Positions 48,528 to 57,450 of a DNA stretch of 64,000 bases are shown here, one piece after another (position 1 is the first letter of the stretch; each line of letters starts with the position of its first letter). Under the pieces are notes generated by a model that had not been told where the DNA came from, ran no database searches, and saw only the letters and a list, made by a program, of their open reading frames with translations. Made by a program: the position numbers and the translations under genes. The stretch comes from JAFAGX01 sp963759875 (GTDB lineage: Bacteria > Acidobacteriota > Terriglobia > Terriglobales > Acidobacteriaceae), in assembly GCA_963759875.1 (NCBI GenBank), contig CAVXBB010000015.1, forward strand, positions 1,612,001 through 1,676,000, in the 5' to 3' direction.

Positions 48528-48677
48528 TCAAACCGCGGTTCGCCGTCCACTCAATAAGTTAATGATCAGAACCGCCAACGCCACAACAAGCAGCAGGTGG
48601 ATCAAAACTCCGCCGAAATGCAGACTGAAACCCAAAAGCCACAAAATCAGAAGAACAACGAAAATGGTCCAAAGCAT
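48528..48677 (-). CDS. lmo0937-family small membrane protein
   Basis: The ATG at 48677 follows GGAGGGTGAC. The 49-residue product reads MLWTIFVVLLILWLLGFSL, then HFGGVLIHLLLVVALAVLII and NLLSGRR: two membrane helices with a Gly turn, the pattern of the lmo0937/DUF5670 family. Members are abundant in stress-rich loci but have no known function. Two operator-like palindromes lie 128 and 230 nt upstream. Confidence 0.8.
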   Translation of the reverse strand: MLWTIFVVLLILWLLGFSLHFGGVLIHLLLVVALAVLIINLLSGRRTAV

Positions 48678-48804
48678 GTCACCCTCCAATTCGCACACGC
48701 AATCGTGAATCGCCGTGGGTCTGTTGTCCGAGTGGGTCCGCGGCTGCTGGAGCGCCAGCGCAGCGAATCAATTCAGACCTTAGCAAATCAAAATTAAAAT
48801 GGTC

Positions 48805-48820
48805 TGAGCAAAAATGCTCA
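48805..48820. promoter_or_regulatory. Palindromic candidate operator between lmo0937-like and csbD genes
   Basis: TGAGCA-AAAA-TGCTCA is a perfect repeat with the same half-sites as those at 6820 and 11937. It lies in the divergent gap, 128 nt from the lmo0937-like start and 195 nt from csbD. Confidence 0.5.
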
Positions 48821-48906
48821 CACTTCGCACACAGAAATTCCCCCACAATCGACGCGAAGAAATCTACCTTTATTTTCTTCGGATCAAGCCGCGGCACGTC
48901 CAGTGG

Positions 48907-48922
48907 TGGTCAATTCTGCTCA
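48907..48922. promoter_or_regulatory. Second palindromic candidate operator in the same gap
   Basis: TGGTCA-ATTC-TGCTCA fits TGNNCA-N4-TGNNCA and lies 93 nt before csbD, 102 nt centre-to-centre from the first copy. The left half is as at 45003 and 52393 and the right half as at 6820. Confidence 0.45.
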
Positions 48923-49014
48923 GACCTCGAAAAGACGAGCGATTAAAAAAGTGGCAGCCCTCAAAATGGTTTCGAAAGCCACCAATCTGCGCTTTGCGAG
49001 GGTGAAGGCGGGAT

Positions 49015-49215
49015 ATGAAAATCAGCACGAAAGACCAGATCAAGGGCAGCTTCCACGAGGTGAAGGGAACAATCAAGGAGGAGGTCGGAAAAGTTACGAG
49101 TGACCCCAATCTGAGAGTCGAAGGGAAGGCCGAGAAGAGGGCCGGCAAGGTTCAACAGCGAATAGGCGACGCGAAAGAAGTCCTCGCAAACTTGAAAGGA
49201 AACTCGCAGAGTTAA
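49015..49215 (+). CDS. CsbD-family stress protein
   Basis: The 66-residue protein has the CsbD pattern: KDQIKGSFHEVKGTIKEEVG, KVTSDPNLRVEGKAEKRAGK and QQRIGDAKEVL. It is hydrophilic, helical and rich in Lys, Glu and Gly. CsbD-type proteins are strongly induced by general stress in many bacteria; their action is unknown. GAGGGTGAAGGCGGGAT precedes the ATG. Two operator-like palindromes stand upstream. Confidence 0.88.
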   Translation: MKISTKDQIKGSFHEVKGTIKEEVGKVTSDPNLRVEGKAEKRAGKVQQRIGDAKEVLANLKGNSQS

Positions 49216-49338
49216 AGAAAGTCGGATAGGCCACCTGCCGCTTGAGCGTCGCATCGGCGGATGGCTCCCGTCGCCAGAAGAATGGCCAACCACACAAGGC
49301 TGACATATCGGTCAAGTCAGCGAAACGGAGTTCATCAA

Positions 49339-49702
49339 ATGGACCTATTCAGACATCGGCACGTTCCCACAATTTTGCTGCTGGCTGCGCTCGTAGGCTG
49401 CACTCAACAACAAAACACGCAGGAACTGAAGGAGAAAACTGCGCAAGCAACAGCGGAGGTAAAACACGATGCGGAAGCTGTGGCGGCAGGCATACGGGAG
49501 GGCTGGAGCCGCGACAAGCCGCTCGATTTGAACAGTGCCACAAAAGAGCAGTTGCTGAGTCTTCCGGGCGTAACCGACGGCAGAGGCGAACCGGATGATT
49601 GCAGAGCGTCCCTATACCGAACCCGGCGATGTGGTGACACGGCGCATCATGCCGAAGACTGAGTATGACAAAATCGCAGACCGGGTCACAGCCAAGAAAT
49701 GA
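49339..49702 (+). CDS. Lipoprotein with helix-hairpin-helix (ComEA-like) domain, one frameshift
   Basis: The ATG at 49339 starts MDLFRHRHVPTILLLAALVG and C, a lipobox (LVGC), so a periplasmic or outer-membrane lipoprotein is expected. A helical spacer follows (QELKEKTAQATAEVKHDAEA), then the HhH start LDLNSATKEQLLSLPGVTD. One extra G near 49576 shifts the frame. The next frame gives AEANRMIAERPYTEPGDVV and MPKTEYDKIADRVTAKK, the usual HhH ending, with stop at 49702. ComEA-like HhH domains bind DNA; here a DNA role is inferred only. Confidence 0.72.
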
Positions 49703-49873
49703 CGGAAATAGGCGCTCACAAGTCCGCCTCTTTTTGTCGCGGATTTTTTCCATCGTTCTGGCTGACGTGAGCGGTGTTGAACGGATGCGTTGGATCGGGG
49801 CCTGATAATTTTGCGTTGCGTGATTCTCTAGGTAATCAGCAGAGGAAGTCACATTGCCGTTCCGGAGGGTGCC

Positions 49874-50836
49874 ATGACATTCACACCCAAGACCCTGTCG
49901 TGTTTCGTTGCAAGCGTGGCGATTTTTCTTAGCGCCACCACCTCGATCGCAGCCAACCGGCCGGTTCCCTCAGCCCGGTCAGTCGGGCCCACAGAGCTCG
50001 AAATGCAGGTCCTTCTTGATCGAGCCAACTTCTCGTCAGGTCAGATCGACGGGAAGAGTGGGAAGAACAGCCGCGAGGCCCTGGCAGCGTTTCAGGCCGC
50101 GCGCGGGCTTGCTCCAGGTGCGCGAAGCCGGAAGGTGTTGCTCAAAGCGCTCGGCGCCGATTCTGTTAAACCGATCGTGTCCTATACGATCACCGCGGCA
50201 GACGTTGCCGGGCCGTTCAACAAGACGATTCCGGAGGACGCGACCGAGCAGTCGAAACTGCCGAGCCTTTACTACACATCCGTGCTGGAAGAGCTGGCCG
50301 GGAAATTCCACTCGGCCCAGGCCCTGCTCAAGCGTTTGAATCCCCGTGCTCGGTTCATCGCGGGAGAGCACATCCGTGTCCCTAACGTGTTGGGCGCTGA
50401 ACAAGCGACGCGGGCCCAGACTGGGGCGGTCAAGATCGTTGTCTCAAAGAAGGCATCGGTCCTGATGGTGTATGACCGGGAAGGTCAGGTCATCTTTTAC
50501 GCTCCGGTGACGAGCGGCAGCGAGCACGACCCGCTCCCGTTCGGAAATTGGGTAATTACTGATGTGGTACGAAATCCGACCTACAACTACAACCCCGAAC
50601 TGTTCTGGGACGCTGATCCCGCAAATGCCAAGGTGAAGATCGCCCCAGGTCCAAACAATCCGGTGGGTGTTGTCTGGATGGGGATCAACGTACCGCACTA
50701 CGGCATACACGGCACTCCTGAAGCGGGGGAAATCGGTCATTCCGCGTCTCACGGGTGCGTACGAATGACAAACTGGGACGCCAGTAGGGTCGCCGACTTG
50801 GTCAAAGATGGGACGCCGGTCGTGTTCGAGGAATGA
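49874..50836 (+). CDS. L,D-transpeptidase with peptidoglycan-binding domain
   Basis: This 320-residue exported protein has a signal peptide (SCFVASVAIFLSATTSIAA). A PG_binding_1-like domain follows (LEMQVLLDRANFSSGQIDGK, REALAAFQAARGL), then a LysM-like middle and the YkuD catalytic domain. That domain carries the motif HGTPEAGEIGHSASHGCVRM, whose Cys at about 295 is the nucleophile. Such enzymes make 3-3 cross-links in peptidoglycan or attach proteins, and they support stationary-phase and stressed walls. GGAGGGTGCC precedes the ATG. Confidence 0.9.
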   Translation: MTFTPKTLSCFVASVAIFLSATTSIAANRPVPSARSVGPTELEMQVLLDRANFSSGQIDGKSGKNSREALAAFQAARGLAPGARSRKVLLKALGADSVKPIVSYTITAADVAGPFNKTIPEDATEQSKLPSLYYTSVLEELAGKFHSAQALLKRLNPRARFIAGEHIRVPNVLGAEQATRAQTGAVKIVVSKKASVLMVYDREGQVIFYAPVTSGSEHDPLPFGNWVITDVVRNPTYNYNPELFWDADPANAKVKIAPGPNNPVGVVWMGINVPHYGIHGTPEAGEIGHSASHGCVRMTNWDASRVADLVKDGTPVVFEE

Positions 50837-50906
50837 GGAATCGAGGCCTCGACCGCTCCCGGATTGTTGCGGCCGCAGAGGAGTAGGTCCCTCGCCGACG
50901 CGATTG

Positions 50907-51479
50907 CTATTTAGTCCGTTTCACCGCGTCTACCAAGCTAGGATATGGGTCAACCGCCTTCCCCTTCCACCATTGCCTTTCCGATCCCAACTCGAAGATC
51001 GCAAAATGCAAGTGGGGCGTGCGCGCATCTGCATTTCCTGTGGATCCAACAAAACCGATTACATCGCCACGCTCGACCCGCATTCCCTCCCGCAGCCCTT
51101 TCGCGTACCCGTCCAAGTGCGCATAGTAAAAGCAATACACTCCCATGTCATCGAACTGATATATCGTGGTGCCGCCTGGTTTGCTGAGGAACAGCTTGCG
51201 GATGGTTCCGGATACCACCGCATGCACTGGTGTCCCTCTCGGTTCCAGAATGTCGATCGCCTCATGCCGATGTCCGTTATGAACTTCTTCGAACGTATCC
51301 TGCAGATTCGCGAGGGACAGCCCGCTGATGGGCGGAATCATATCGGGACTGAAGGAGGTCGCTCCGAAAGCAAAAATTGGGAAAAGCACGGCAATACTAA
51401 CGCAGCGCTTCACCTCCCGGTGCCCGGTTTGCCGCCTCGAAGCAAGTGCCGCAGATTCATCTGCGAACCAGTTCTTCAT
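50907..51479 (-). CDS. M23 family peptidoglycan endopeptidase
   Basis: The 190-residue protein has an N-terminal hydrophobic segment (CVSIAVLFPIFAFGATSF). The LytM/M23 zinc motifs follow: HRHEAIDI (H72 and D76) and, near the C-terminus, HLHFAIFEL (H156, H158). GTPVHAVVSGTIRKL and YYAHLDGYAKGL complete the fold. It cuts peptide cross-bridges of peptidoglycan in the periplasm. Its genomic partners on either side are the L,D-transpeptidase and a peptidoglycan-binding protein. Confidence 0.88.
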   Translation of the reverse strand: MKNWFADESAALASRRQTGHREVKRCVSIAVLFPIFAFGATSFSPDMIPPISGLSLANLQDTFEEVHNGHRHEAIDILEPRGTPVHAVVSGTIRKLFLSKPGGTTIYQFDDMGVYCFYYAHLDGYAKGLREGMRVERGDVIGFVGSTGNADARTPHLHFAIFELGSERQWWKGKAVDPYPSLVDAVKRTK

Positions 51480-51506
51480 CCTGATCTCTCGAGAGTCCGA
51501 TCTGTG

Positions 51507-51962
51507 CTATGCAGGCGGGACTGTTCCGTTTCCATTTCTGGTGACTGTCTTCCGCGGTAGATTGCTTCTACGCCTAGAACCTTCAATCCACTTCACGCCT
51601 GCCGAAGGTTTAGCCTGCGTAGTCTGGTAGCCATTCTCGTCGCGAACTTCTGCTGTTAAGCCGAGCTTAGCGGCCGTCTGGGTATCAAGCTGGCCAGTGA
51701 CAGGAAGATTCTCAGCCTTCTGATAGTCACGAATACTGGCTCGGGTCCGTAGACCGAACACACCATCAAGCTTCCCGTGGTAGCATCCTTTGTCCTGCAG
51801 AGTTTGCTGCATCCTTATTGCGTTGTCTGGATGCGCGATCCCTGGCACTTCTGCGCTGAGCTTGGGTCCCGAAACGAGCGGTGTCGAGCGTGGTCCCGAG
51901 ATCCCTATAGCCAGCAGTAGGAAGGCAATCCCAGTGCAGGCGACTTTGCTGGCTAAAAACAT
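51507..51962 (-). CDS. Exported peptidoglycan-binding domain protein
   Basis: The 151-residue protein has a signal peptide (ACTGIAFLLLAIGISG) and one PG_binding_1 domain (IRMQQTLQDKGCYHGKLDGV, FGLRTRASIRDYQKAENLPV, TGQLDTQTAAKLGL). A basic tail follows (SRRRSNLPRKTVTRNG). It lacks a catalytic domain, so it is a wall-binding accessory protein. It lies 27 nt before the M23 gene on the same strand, probably co-transcribed. Confidence 0.8.
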   Translation of the reverse strand: MFLASKVACTGIAFLLLAIGISGPRSTPLVSGPKLSAEVPGIAHPDNAIRMQQTLQDKGCYHGKLDGVFGLRTRASIRDYQKAENLPVTGQLDTQTAAKLGLTAEVRDENGYQTTQAKPSAGVKWIEGSRRRSNLPRKTVTRNGNGTVPPA

Positions 51963-52130
51963 TCCTTCTCCCCGATTAGTACACCGCCAATAGATTCGCT
52001 CACTCGCCTAACAGGCCATTTAGAGGAATGCGAGGTAAGAAGGAGGGCTTCATGCCGGCTACAACTGGGATGAAGCCCTGGCTAGGAACCGAAAGCAGCG
52101 GGGTGTGCAGCCTCTGCTTCGGTTGGTTTC

Positions 52131-52307
52131 TTAAGCTGTTTTTTCAGAAACCCATTTCAGGCCGCCGGGCAGATCCTTAATTTGCTCATGGATCTCGCTC
52201 ACTTGCCCCTTGACCTGTGCCAAATCGTTCTTGAGTTGCTGCAGAGCGGTATTGATGCTCTTTAATTGCTCGGCCAGTTGATTGTTTTCACTGGTTGGAT
52301 TTTGCAT
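52131..52307 (-). CDS. Small coiled-coil protein
   Basis: The ATG at 52307 follows GAGAGGTGCGGT. The 58 residues (MQNPTSENNQLAEQLKSINT, ALQQLKNDLAQVKGQVSEIH, EQIKDLPGGLKWVSEKTA) show a Leu/Ile heptad pattern over about 40 residues and a conserved-looking GGLKWVSEKTA end. It is probably an oligomeric helical protein of unknown function. A candidate operator lies 86 nt upstream, in the gap shared with the second Crp/Fnr gene. Confidence 0.7.
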   Translation of the reverse strand: MQNPTSENNQLAEQLKSINTALQQLKNDLAQVKGQVSEIHEQIKDLPGGLKWVSEKTA

Positions 52308-52392
52308 ACCGCACCTCTCAATATTCTTTCTGAGTCACTCCGGCAAAGCTGGTGGACCGAGACCTACTCTACGCCAGGCAGCATGATTCGAC

Positions 52393-52408
52393 TGGTCAGA
52401 ATTGCTCA
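52393..52408. promoter_or_regulatory. Palindromic candidate operator upstream of the second Crp/Fnr gene
   Basis: TGGTCA-GAAT-TGCTCA fits TGNNCA-N4-TGNNCA. It lies 212 nt before the crp/fnr ATG and 86 nt before the divergent coiled-coil gene, so autoregulation is possible. Confidence 0.45.
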
Positions 52409-52619
52409 CTTGTGGTCGAATCGCTTGAGTATGGATCCGCGACGAATTGGTGACGTTGACGTGCTCTAGCTTCAATCAAAATCCTCAATCCATGCCTTGC
52501 GTGAATTGGAACCATCCAAAAAAGCGCATGGCGAGATGCGGTCTCTCGGATTTACTTTGTCCAAGAACAGCGACTAAAATAAACACAGAAACGTCGTTGT
52601 TAGGCAGAAGGAGGTTTCT

Positions 52620-53380
52620 ATGTCTCCTGCTGGCCGACCCAACGGTTCTCCACGCAGAAGGAAGATCACCCGCCAAACCCCAATTGAACCGACGCTCCAA
52701 ACGGAGCTTGATGCACTAGGTTCAACTGTTGCGACCAGGAAGCAGCGCGATTTCGATCCGCATGCATTTCTCGCAACAATCGGCGAGGGCAGGAAATCTG
52801 TGCTCTTCCGGCAGAAACAAGGAATCTTTGCCCAAGGGGATGCCGCGGATGCAGTGTTTTATATCCAGACGGGCAAGGTAAAACTCACAGTGGTCTCGAA
52901 GACGGGCAAAGAAGCGACGATCGGCATATTAACCGACGGAAACTTTTTCGGCGAAGGTTCACTTGCGGGCCAGCCGCTTCGCATGTGCTCTGCAACCGCT
53001 ATGACGGATTGCGTTACTTTGCGAATCGACAAGAAAGCCATGATGGAAGCGCTTCGTCGGGAGCACGAGTTTTCCGACCTGTTCGTGGCTTATTTGTTAG
53101 CGCGGAATATCCGTTACGAAGAGACCTGGTCGATCAGCTTTTCAATTCGAGCGAAAAGAGGCTGGCACGGATCCTCTTGCTGCTCGCTCATTTTGGTAAG
53201 GAAGGAATACCCGAGACTGTTATTCCCAAGATCAGTCAGGAGATGCTGGCGGAAATGATCGGCACAACCCGCTCGCGGGTGAGCTTTTTCATGAACCGGT
53301 TCAGAAAATTGGGCTTCATTCCCTACAACGGCGGCCTGCAAGTTCACAGCTCGCTGCTCAATGTCGTCTTGCACGACTAG
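52620..53380 (+). CDS. Crp/Fnr-family transcriptional regulator (copy 2), one frameshift
   Basis: ATG at 52620 follows AGAAGGAGGTTTCT. The protein has a basic N-terminal extension of about 45 residues. The effector barrel follows (FRQKQGIFAQGDAADAVFYI, FFGEGSLAGQPLRMCSATAM). One missing G near 53123 moves to the frame DLVDQLFNSSEKRLARILLL and the winged HTH EMLAEMIGTTRSRVSFFMNR, ending LQVHSSLLNVVLHD. It is clearly a paralogue of the regulator at 28.4 kb, with the recognition helix TTRSRVSFFMNRF instead of TTRQRVNFFMNKF. The two should read closely similar DNA sites. The effector is unknown: no Cys cluster for Fe-S and no clear cAMP-binding RS pair. Confidence 0.88.
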
Positions 53381-53462
53381 CCGTACCCAGTGCCATTCCC
53401 CAAGAAACAAGATGTGACGGCTCGGGTGAGACTGGGCGTGCGTTCCACAGCAAGTCCGCAGT

Positions 53463-53478
53463 TGAGCAATTGTGAACA
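53463..53478. promoter_or_regulatory. Palindromic candidate operator upstream of the seven-haem cytochrome
   Basis: TGAGCA-ATTG-TGAACA fits TGNNCA-N4-TGNNCA, 118 nt before the cytochrome ATG at 53596. The right half is that of the site at 45003, the left half that of 6820. Confidence 0.45.
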
Positions 53479-53595
53479 GTTTCCCGAGCCGAAGTGTTGA
53501 AGATTGTTTTGAAGGTGAACCATGCCCGTAGAGACCTTATCCGGAGCTCCGAACCACAATAGTTCTTTGCATCGACGATAAAGAGGAGTGCAGGG

Positions 53596-54375
53596 ATGCA
53601 AGGGATCGGCAAACAGAATCTTCGCTCTCGACAACTGGTGATCCCCGCCACTCTCCGACCCGCGCCATTGCTTCGTTTTTCTTTACACACCTTGACTGCT
53701 GTCATCTTGTTGATTTTCGCTTCTCCTGCTCGAGCCGACCTTCACCAGCATCCCGTCCTTCTCCCCGCCAATGTAGATCCCTCCAAATGTCTCGAGTGTC
53801 ACAATGACAAGGCCACAGGGAAGTACGTCCACACCGCTATCTCCATGGGCTGCACCACCTGCCACGCGGTTGCCAACGTGAAAGGTACCACCTACATCAC
53901 TCTTACCTCTCCTAGCAATCAACTCTGCTTTACCTGCCACACAGTGTCCACTGACACCATCCAGCATCCTCCTTACAAGGAGGGCAACTGCGTTTTCTGC
54001 CACTCTCCCCACACCAGCAATTTCCCCGCCCATCTCTACGCCTCTCCGCAGGACGTCTGCATGGCCTGCCACGTCCGTGGCCTCATGAAGGTGAATCGCA
54101 AGGCGCGCACACTCACTCTTTCTTGGGGAACCACAATTCCGTTCAAGGAGATGGATTCCTGGTTTTACCTGAATCTCGACAAAACCCACAAGCTCAATCA
54201 CCCCGTCGAAGGGCATCCGATCTCTGGCCCCAATGTCGCCCTTGGCAAGGACGCCCCTCCCATCACCTGCCTCACCTGCCACGAACCCCACCACTCCACC
54301 GTTTCCAACCTCATCCTGCCGAAATATAAAACCACCACGTCTCTTTGCGAGTCCTGCCACCGCTTCCCCAGTTGA
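53596..54375 (+). CDS. Seven-haem exported cytochrome c
   Basis: This 259-residue protein has a long N-terminal region ending in a signal peptide (LTAVILLIFASPARA). Seven CxxCH motifs follow: CLECH, CTTCH, CFTCH, CVFCH, CMACH, CLTCH and CESCH. Several His residues (DLHQHPVLLP, HPPYKEG, HPVEGHPISG) can be distal ligands, as in doubled-CxxCH cytochromes. It probably carries electrons in the periplasm, possibly from the hydrogenase cytochromes 20 kb away. A 5' fragment of a close relative survives at 28.1 kb. AAGAGGAGTGCAGGG precedes the ATG. Confidence 0.9.
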   Translation: MQGIGKQNLRSRQLVIPATLRPAPLLRFSLHTLTAVILLIFASPARADLHQHPVLLPANVDPSKCLECHNDKATGKYVHTAISMGCTTCHAVANVKGTTYITLTSPSNQLCFTCHTVSTDTIQHPPYKEGNCVFCHSPHTSNFPAHLYASPQDVCMACHVRGLMKVNRKARTLTLSWGTTIPFKEMDSWFYLNLDKTHKLNHPVEGHPISGPNVALGKDAPPITCLTCHEPHHSTVSNLILPKYKTTTSLCESCHRFPS

Positions 54376-54583
54376 CTGCTGTTAAAGACGGAACCGTGGA
54401 CGGTTCTGCTTGACGGCATTCCGTCCCAGAGGACGAGAACCTGGAAGAATATTTCGAACGATCACGAGTACGTTGCGCAAACCCGAAACGAGCAAATCGA
54501 GCCAGACTGAATAACCAGAAGAAAACGCCATCGGATAAGCTTCTCGGCATCCCGCCCCATTGAGTGGCGGGCTATTCAGACTC

Positions 54584-55877
54584 TCAGGGCTGAAAAGCTG
54601 CCTTCCTCAGTTGTTCAAGCTCGACCTGAACTTTCGCCCACTCTTTTGGCTTGCGCTTGGTCGCGTAAGGCGCATCCGGATGTCCGAAGAATTCCAGGAG
54701 TTCGGCCCGAAGCTCCGGCGAAGCACCACTAAAGTTCTGCTTTGCGAGCGCGTCGAGCAGTTCTGCTTGCGTCTCATCGTTGAGCCGATATTTGCCGGGA
54801 CCCGTCACTCCGCCAGTGTCAAAATTGTCGTTGGGCAGGTCCAGATGGCCGGTGGCTTCCTGGTCAAGCAGGTTCCGGTAACGTTGCAGGCTCGCGTCGA
54901 AGCTGGCTTCGAACATGCGTTCCGCCTGCGGGCGTCGGCGTCCGGAGTTGCAGCACTTTAAGCGGACCTATCTTGGGGAGAATCCTCACCAGAAAGGCGA
55001 GAAATCTTTCGCCAAAAGTGGGCGGCTGATATGCCTTTCCCCAGTTCTTTTGGTAACTCGCGCGCGACAGATTATAAAGAAACTTCCTTTTCGTGATCCC
55101 AGGCTGGTCCTTCATGATCTGGTCTTTCTTCAAGCTCCAGGCAATGCGCGTCGCTTTGGGGAGAAGCTGGCTGACGTCATAACGGTAAGAACCGAGCACC
55201 TTGTCTTCGTCCGAGAGAACGCTCTTCAGATCCAAACCGTAGGTTTCCTGAAACGCTTGTTCCAGCAGAGGAACTGAAACCTCAAAGCCGATGAAGTCAT
55301 GGTAACTAGTGGGAGCATAACGTCCCTGCGCGACTTCCAGAACGTCGAATCCAAATTCGGTCTTTACGTGCGCCAGGGGGTTTTCTTCATACGTGACCAC
55401 GTCGCCATATTTCTTTTTCAGTTTGGGATACAGGAGGGGCACCGAACGATTCACGGCCATGAGGTGGCCTTCGTTGTCCGCGGCGTAGTGAGAGAGCGCG
55501 CCGAGCGCAAACGCGTAGCCGTCGAGATCCTTGGAATCGCGCAGCAGAGCCAGGACAAAGTCTCCGCTCCGCACATAGTGCGTCAAGTCGCTGAAGAAAT
55601 GACTTCCGTGCGGGTAATAGCCCATGTCCTGGATAATGGCACCGCCATAGGCATACCCGTGTGCTTCTTTGAGTTCGTCCGCCGTAGCATTGGGAAAACG
55701 CTTCAGCAGTAACGGGCGTATGTTGGTGTCCCATGCGCTGTCGATGATGGCTTCATGCGCAAGCACGGCATAGGCCGCGCTCTGGATTGGCCAGCCAAAA
55801 GACAAGAAAAGCGCCAGCACTAGCGCGCACACTCTCGTGACCCGCGTTCTGCCTCCACCGCGTGACATCCGGCCCAT
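54584..55877 (-). CDS. Zinc-dependent phospholipase C-like exported protein, one frameshift
   Basis: An N-terminal signal (VCALVLALFLSFGWPIQSAA) precedes AYAVLAHEAIIDSAW, in which the His after the N-terminus resembles the zinc-ligand start of zinc-dependent phospholipase C proteins. Further candidate ligands are HGSHFFSDLTHYVRSGDF and ALGALSHYAADNEGH. The frame breaks near 54922 (one extra G). The next frame gives QAERMFEASFDASLQRYRNL, LDQEATGHLDLPNDNFDTGG and on to the stop at 54584. The total is ~430 residues. It probably hydrolyses a lipid or phosphoester outside the cytoplasm; the substrate is unknown. Confidence 0.78.
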
Positions 55878-56431
55878 CGCCGCCTCTTTGCGCTCTTAGG
55901 AATCTCCGCTGTCAACTTTACAGCACACCCCCGGTCAGGGTCATCCCACCAGGACTCACCCGGTCTCACCGGACGCTTATGGCAGCCACTTTGTGACCCA
56001 AATGAAATGTGGTCCTTATTGAACAGAAATGTCTTTCCTTAGTGTCTTAGGATGCCGTTGTGGATCCCCCGCCATTGATCCGAAGCTAGAAGAAAGAAAT
56101 GGCGGGTGCGAAAGCCGAGAGGATTGTGAAACCCCGTTTGTTCGTGGGCGCAGCGTCGGAGCAACAAGGCGGGACTTCGTGCGAGGCAATGAAAAGGACC
56201 TCGAACATCATTTTCTTCGCGCGAACACACTGCTGCGAGCTGCGAAATATCCTGGAAATTCGTTCAGCAGTCGATGAACGACCCATGGGATTGATACGCA
56301 GTTGATTAACGCCCTGTCGCATCGATCTGCGGTGAGGATTTGCACCTTGGCGAACTGAGCCGAGGTCTGGCTTCGATGAATTGTCAGAGCATTTGCCGTT
56401 AGTCATTTGAAAGCTGGAGGAGGATAAGGAA
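55878..56431. other. Long intergenic stretch with one near-match operator
   Basis: About 550 bases separate the divergent phospholipase-like and SYLF genes. The only regulatory-looking element I see is TGGTCC-TTAT-TGAACA at 56010-56025, listed separately. Short open frames in both directions overlap each other and look non-coding. Confidence 0.45.
56010..56025. promoter_or_regulatory. Near-match to the palindromic operator
   Basis: TGGTCC-TTAT-TGAACA has one mismatch to TGNNCA-N4-TGNNCA. It lies 133 nt before the phospholipase-like start (minus) and 407 nt before the SYLF gene. Confidence 0.3.
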
Positions 56432-57119
56432 ATGTTGAAACGTATTCTGATCGTCACAACGCTAGTTCTGCTTGTAACTCTAACTGCTGTCGCCTCAGAC
56501 CGCGACGATGATGTGAATCGCACCAACAAAGCCGCCCAGGTCTTCAAAGAGATCATGAACACCCCGGATCAGGGCATTCCTCAGGAACTACTGGAATCGG
56601 CGAAATGTATCGCCATCATTCCAGGAGACGTGAAGTTCGCTTTTATATTCGGCGGCAACTACGGCAGGGGACTGGCAACCTGTCGCACCGGCATGGCTGG
56701 AGCGCCCCCATGTTTTTGGCTATTGAGGGCGGCAGCGTGGGTTATCAGATCGGGGGCTCTTCCACCGACATCGTGATGCTCTTTATGAACGATCACGCCT
56801 TGAAAAGCCTGCTCAGCGACAAATTCAAGCTCGGAGCCGACGCCTCTGTAGCCGCCGGGCCGGTGGGCCGGAACGCCGCTGCTGGCACCGACCTTAAATT
56901 GAATGCGGAGATTCTGTCTTACTCGCGTTCCAAAGGCGTTTTCGCCGGGGTGAGCCTGAACGGAGCCGTGGTGCAAGCCGACAAAAGTGGAGACAGAGCC
57001 ATGTATGGCGACAATGTAAACCGCCATGAAATTCTTACGGCAAAGTTGCTGTTCCTGCATCGGCGCAGGCACTGCTGCACGAAATTGGCGGATATGTCCA
57101 GGAAGCCAAAGTTAAATAG
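56432..57119 (+). CDS. Exported SYLF (YSC84-like) lipid-binding domain protein, two frameshifts
   Basis: ATG at 56432 follows GGAGGAGGATAAGGAA. A signal peptide (ILIVTTLVLLVTLTAVAS) is followed by the SYLF domain: KAAQVFKEIMNTPDQGIPQE, LLESAKCIAIIPGDVKFAFI, FGGNYGRGLATCR, then (frame 2) APMFLAIEGGSVGYQIGGSS, TDIVMLFMNDHALKSLLSDK and ILSYSRSKGVFAGVSLNGAV. In the third frame it ends VPASAQALLHEIGGYVQEAK, stop 57117-57119. The shifts are near 56705 and 57045. SYLF proteins bind phosphoinositides in eukaryotes; the bacterial exported form has no established job. Confidence 0.82.
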
Positions 57120-57238
57120 TGAACTCCAAGCGACGAAGACTCTTCATTGAGCTAGTCTCCGCCGTGAGGTACCGGGTGTGAACGCGACATGCCAAGACAC
57201 TTTACAAGTGTTTTCGGAGGTTTGCCTTCACAGTTGAA

Positions 57239-57334
57239 GGGTTGGGGGACTGCTCATCGGAGCAAGAACCCAACCCCTGAGATTTTCGAGAACCGTGGGC
57301 AAGTGCACGGAACCGACCGGGAGGATCGGTTCCG
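57239..57334. ncRNA. Two adjacent stem-loops, possible RNA element or terminator
   Basis: Stem 1 pairs GGGTTGGG (57239-57246) with CCCAACCC (57269-57276) and encloses a second perfect hairpin TGCTC-ATCG-GAGCA (57251-57264). Stem 2 is CGGAACCGA (57308-57316) with TCGGTTCCG (57326-57334), loop CCGGGAGGA. The pair lies about 120-215 nt after the SYLF stop. No T-run follows, so a classical terminator is not certain. Confidence 0.35.
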
Positions 57335-57450
57335 CGCGGAAGCAAAGACAGAACAATAAGTGATCGGGACGTACCGAGACAAGGCAGTGCTGCAGATATC
57401 CCGGGTGAGTAGGTAACTCCGGCGCTGCAGATTAAGTGGGTGGAGGCCAA

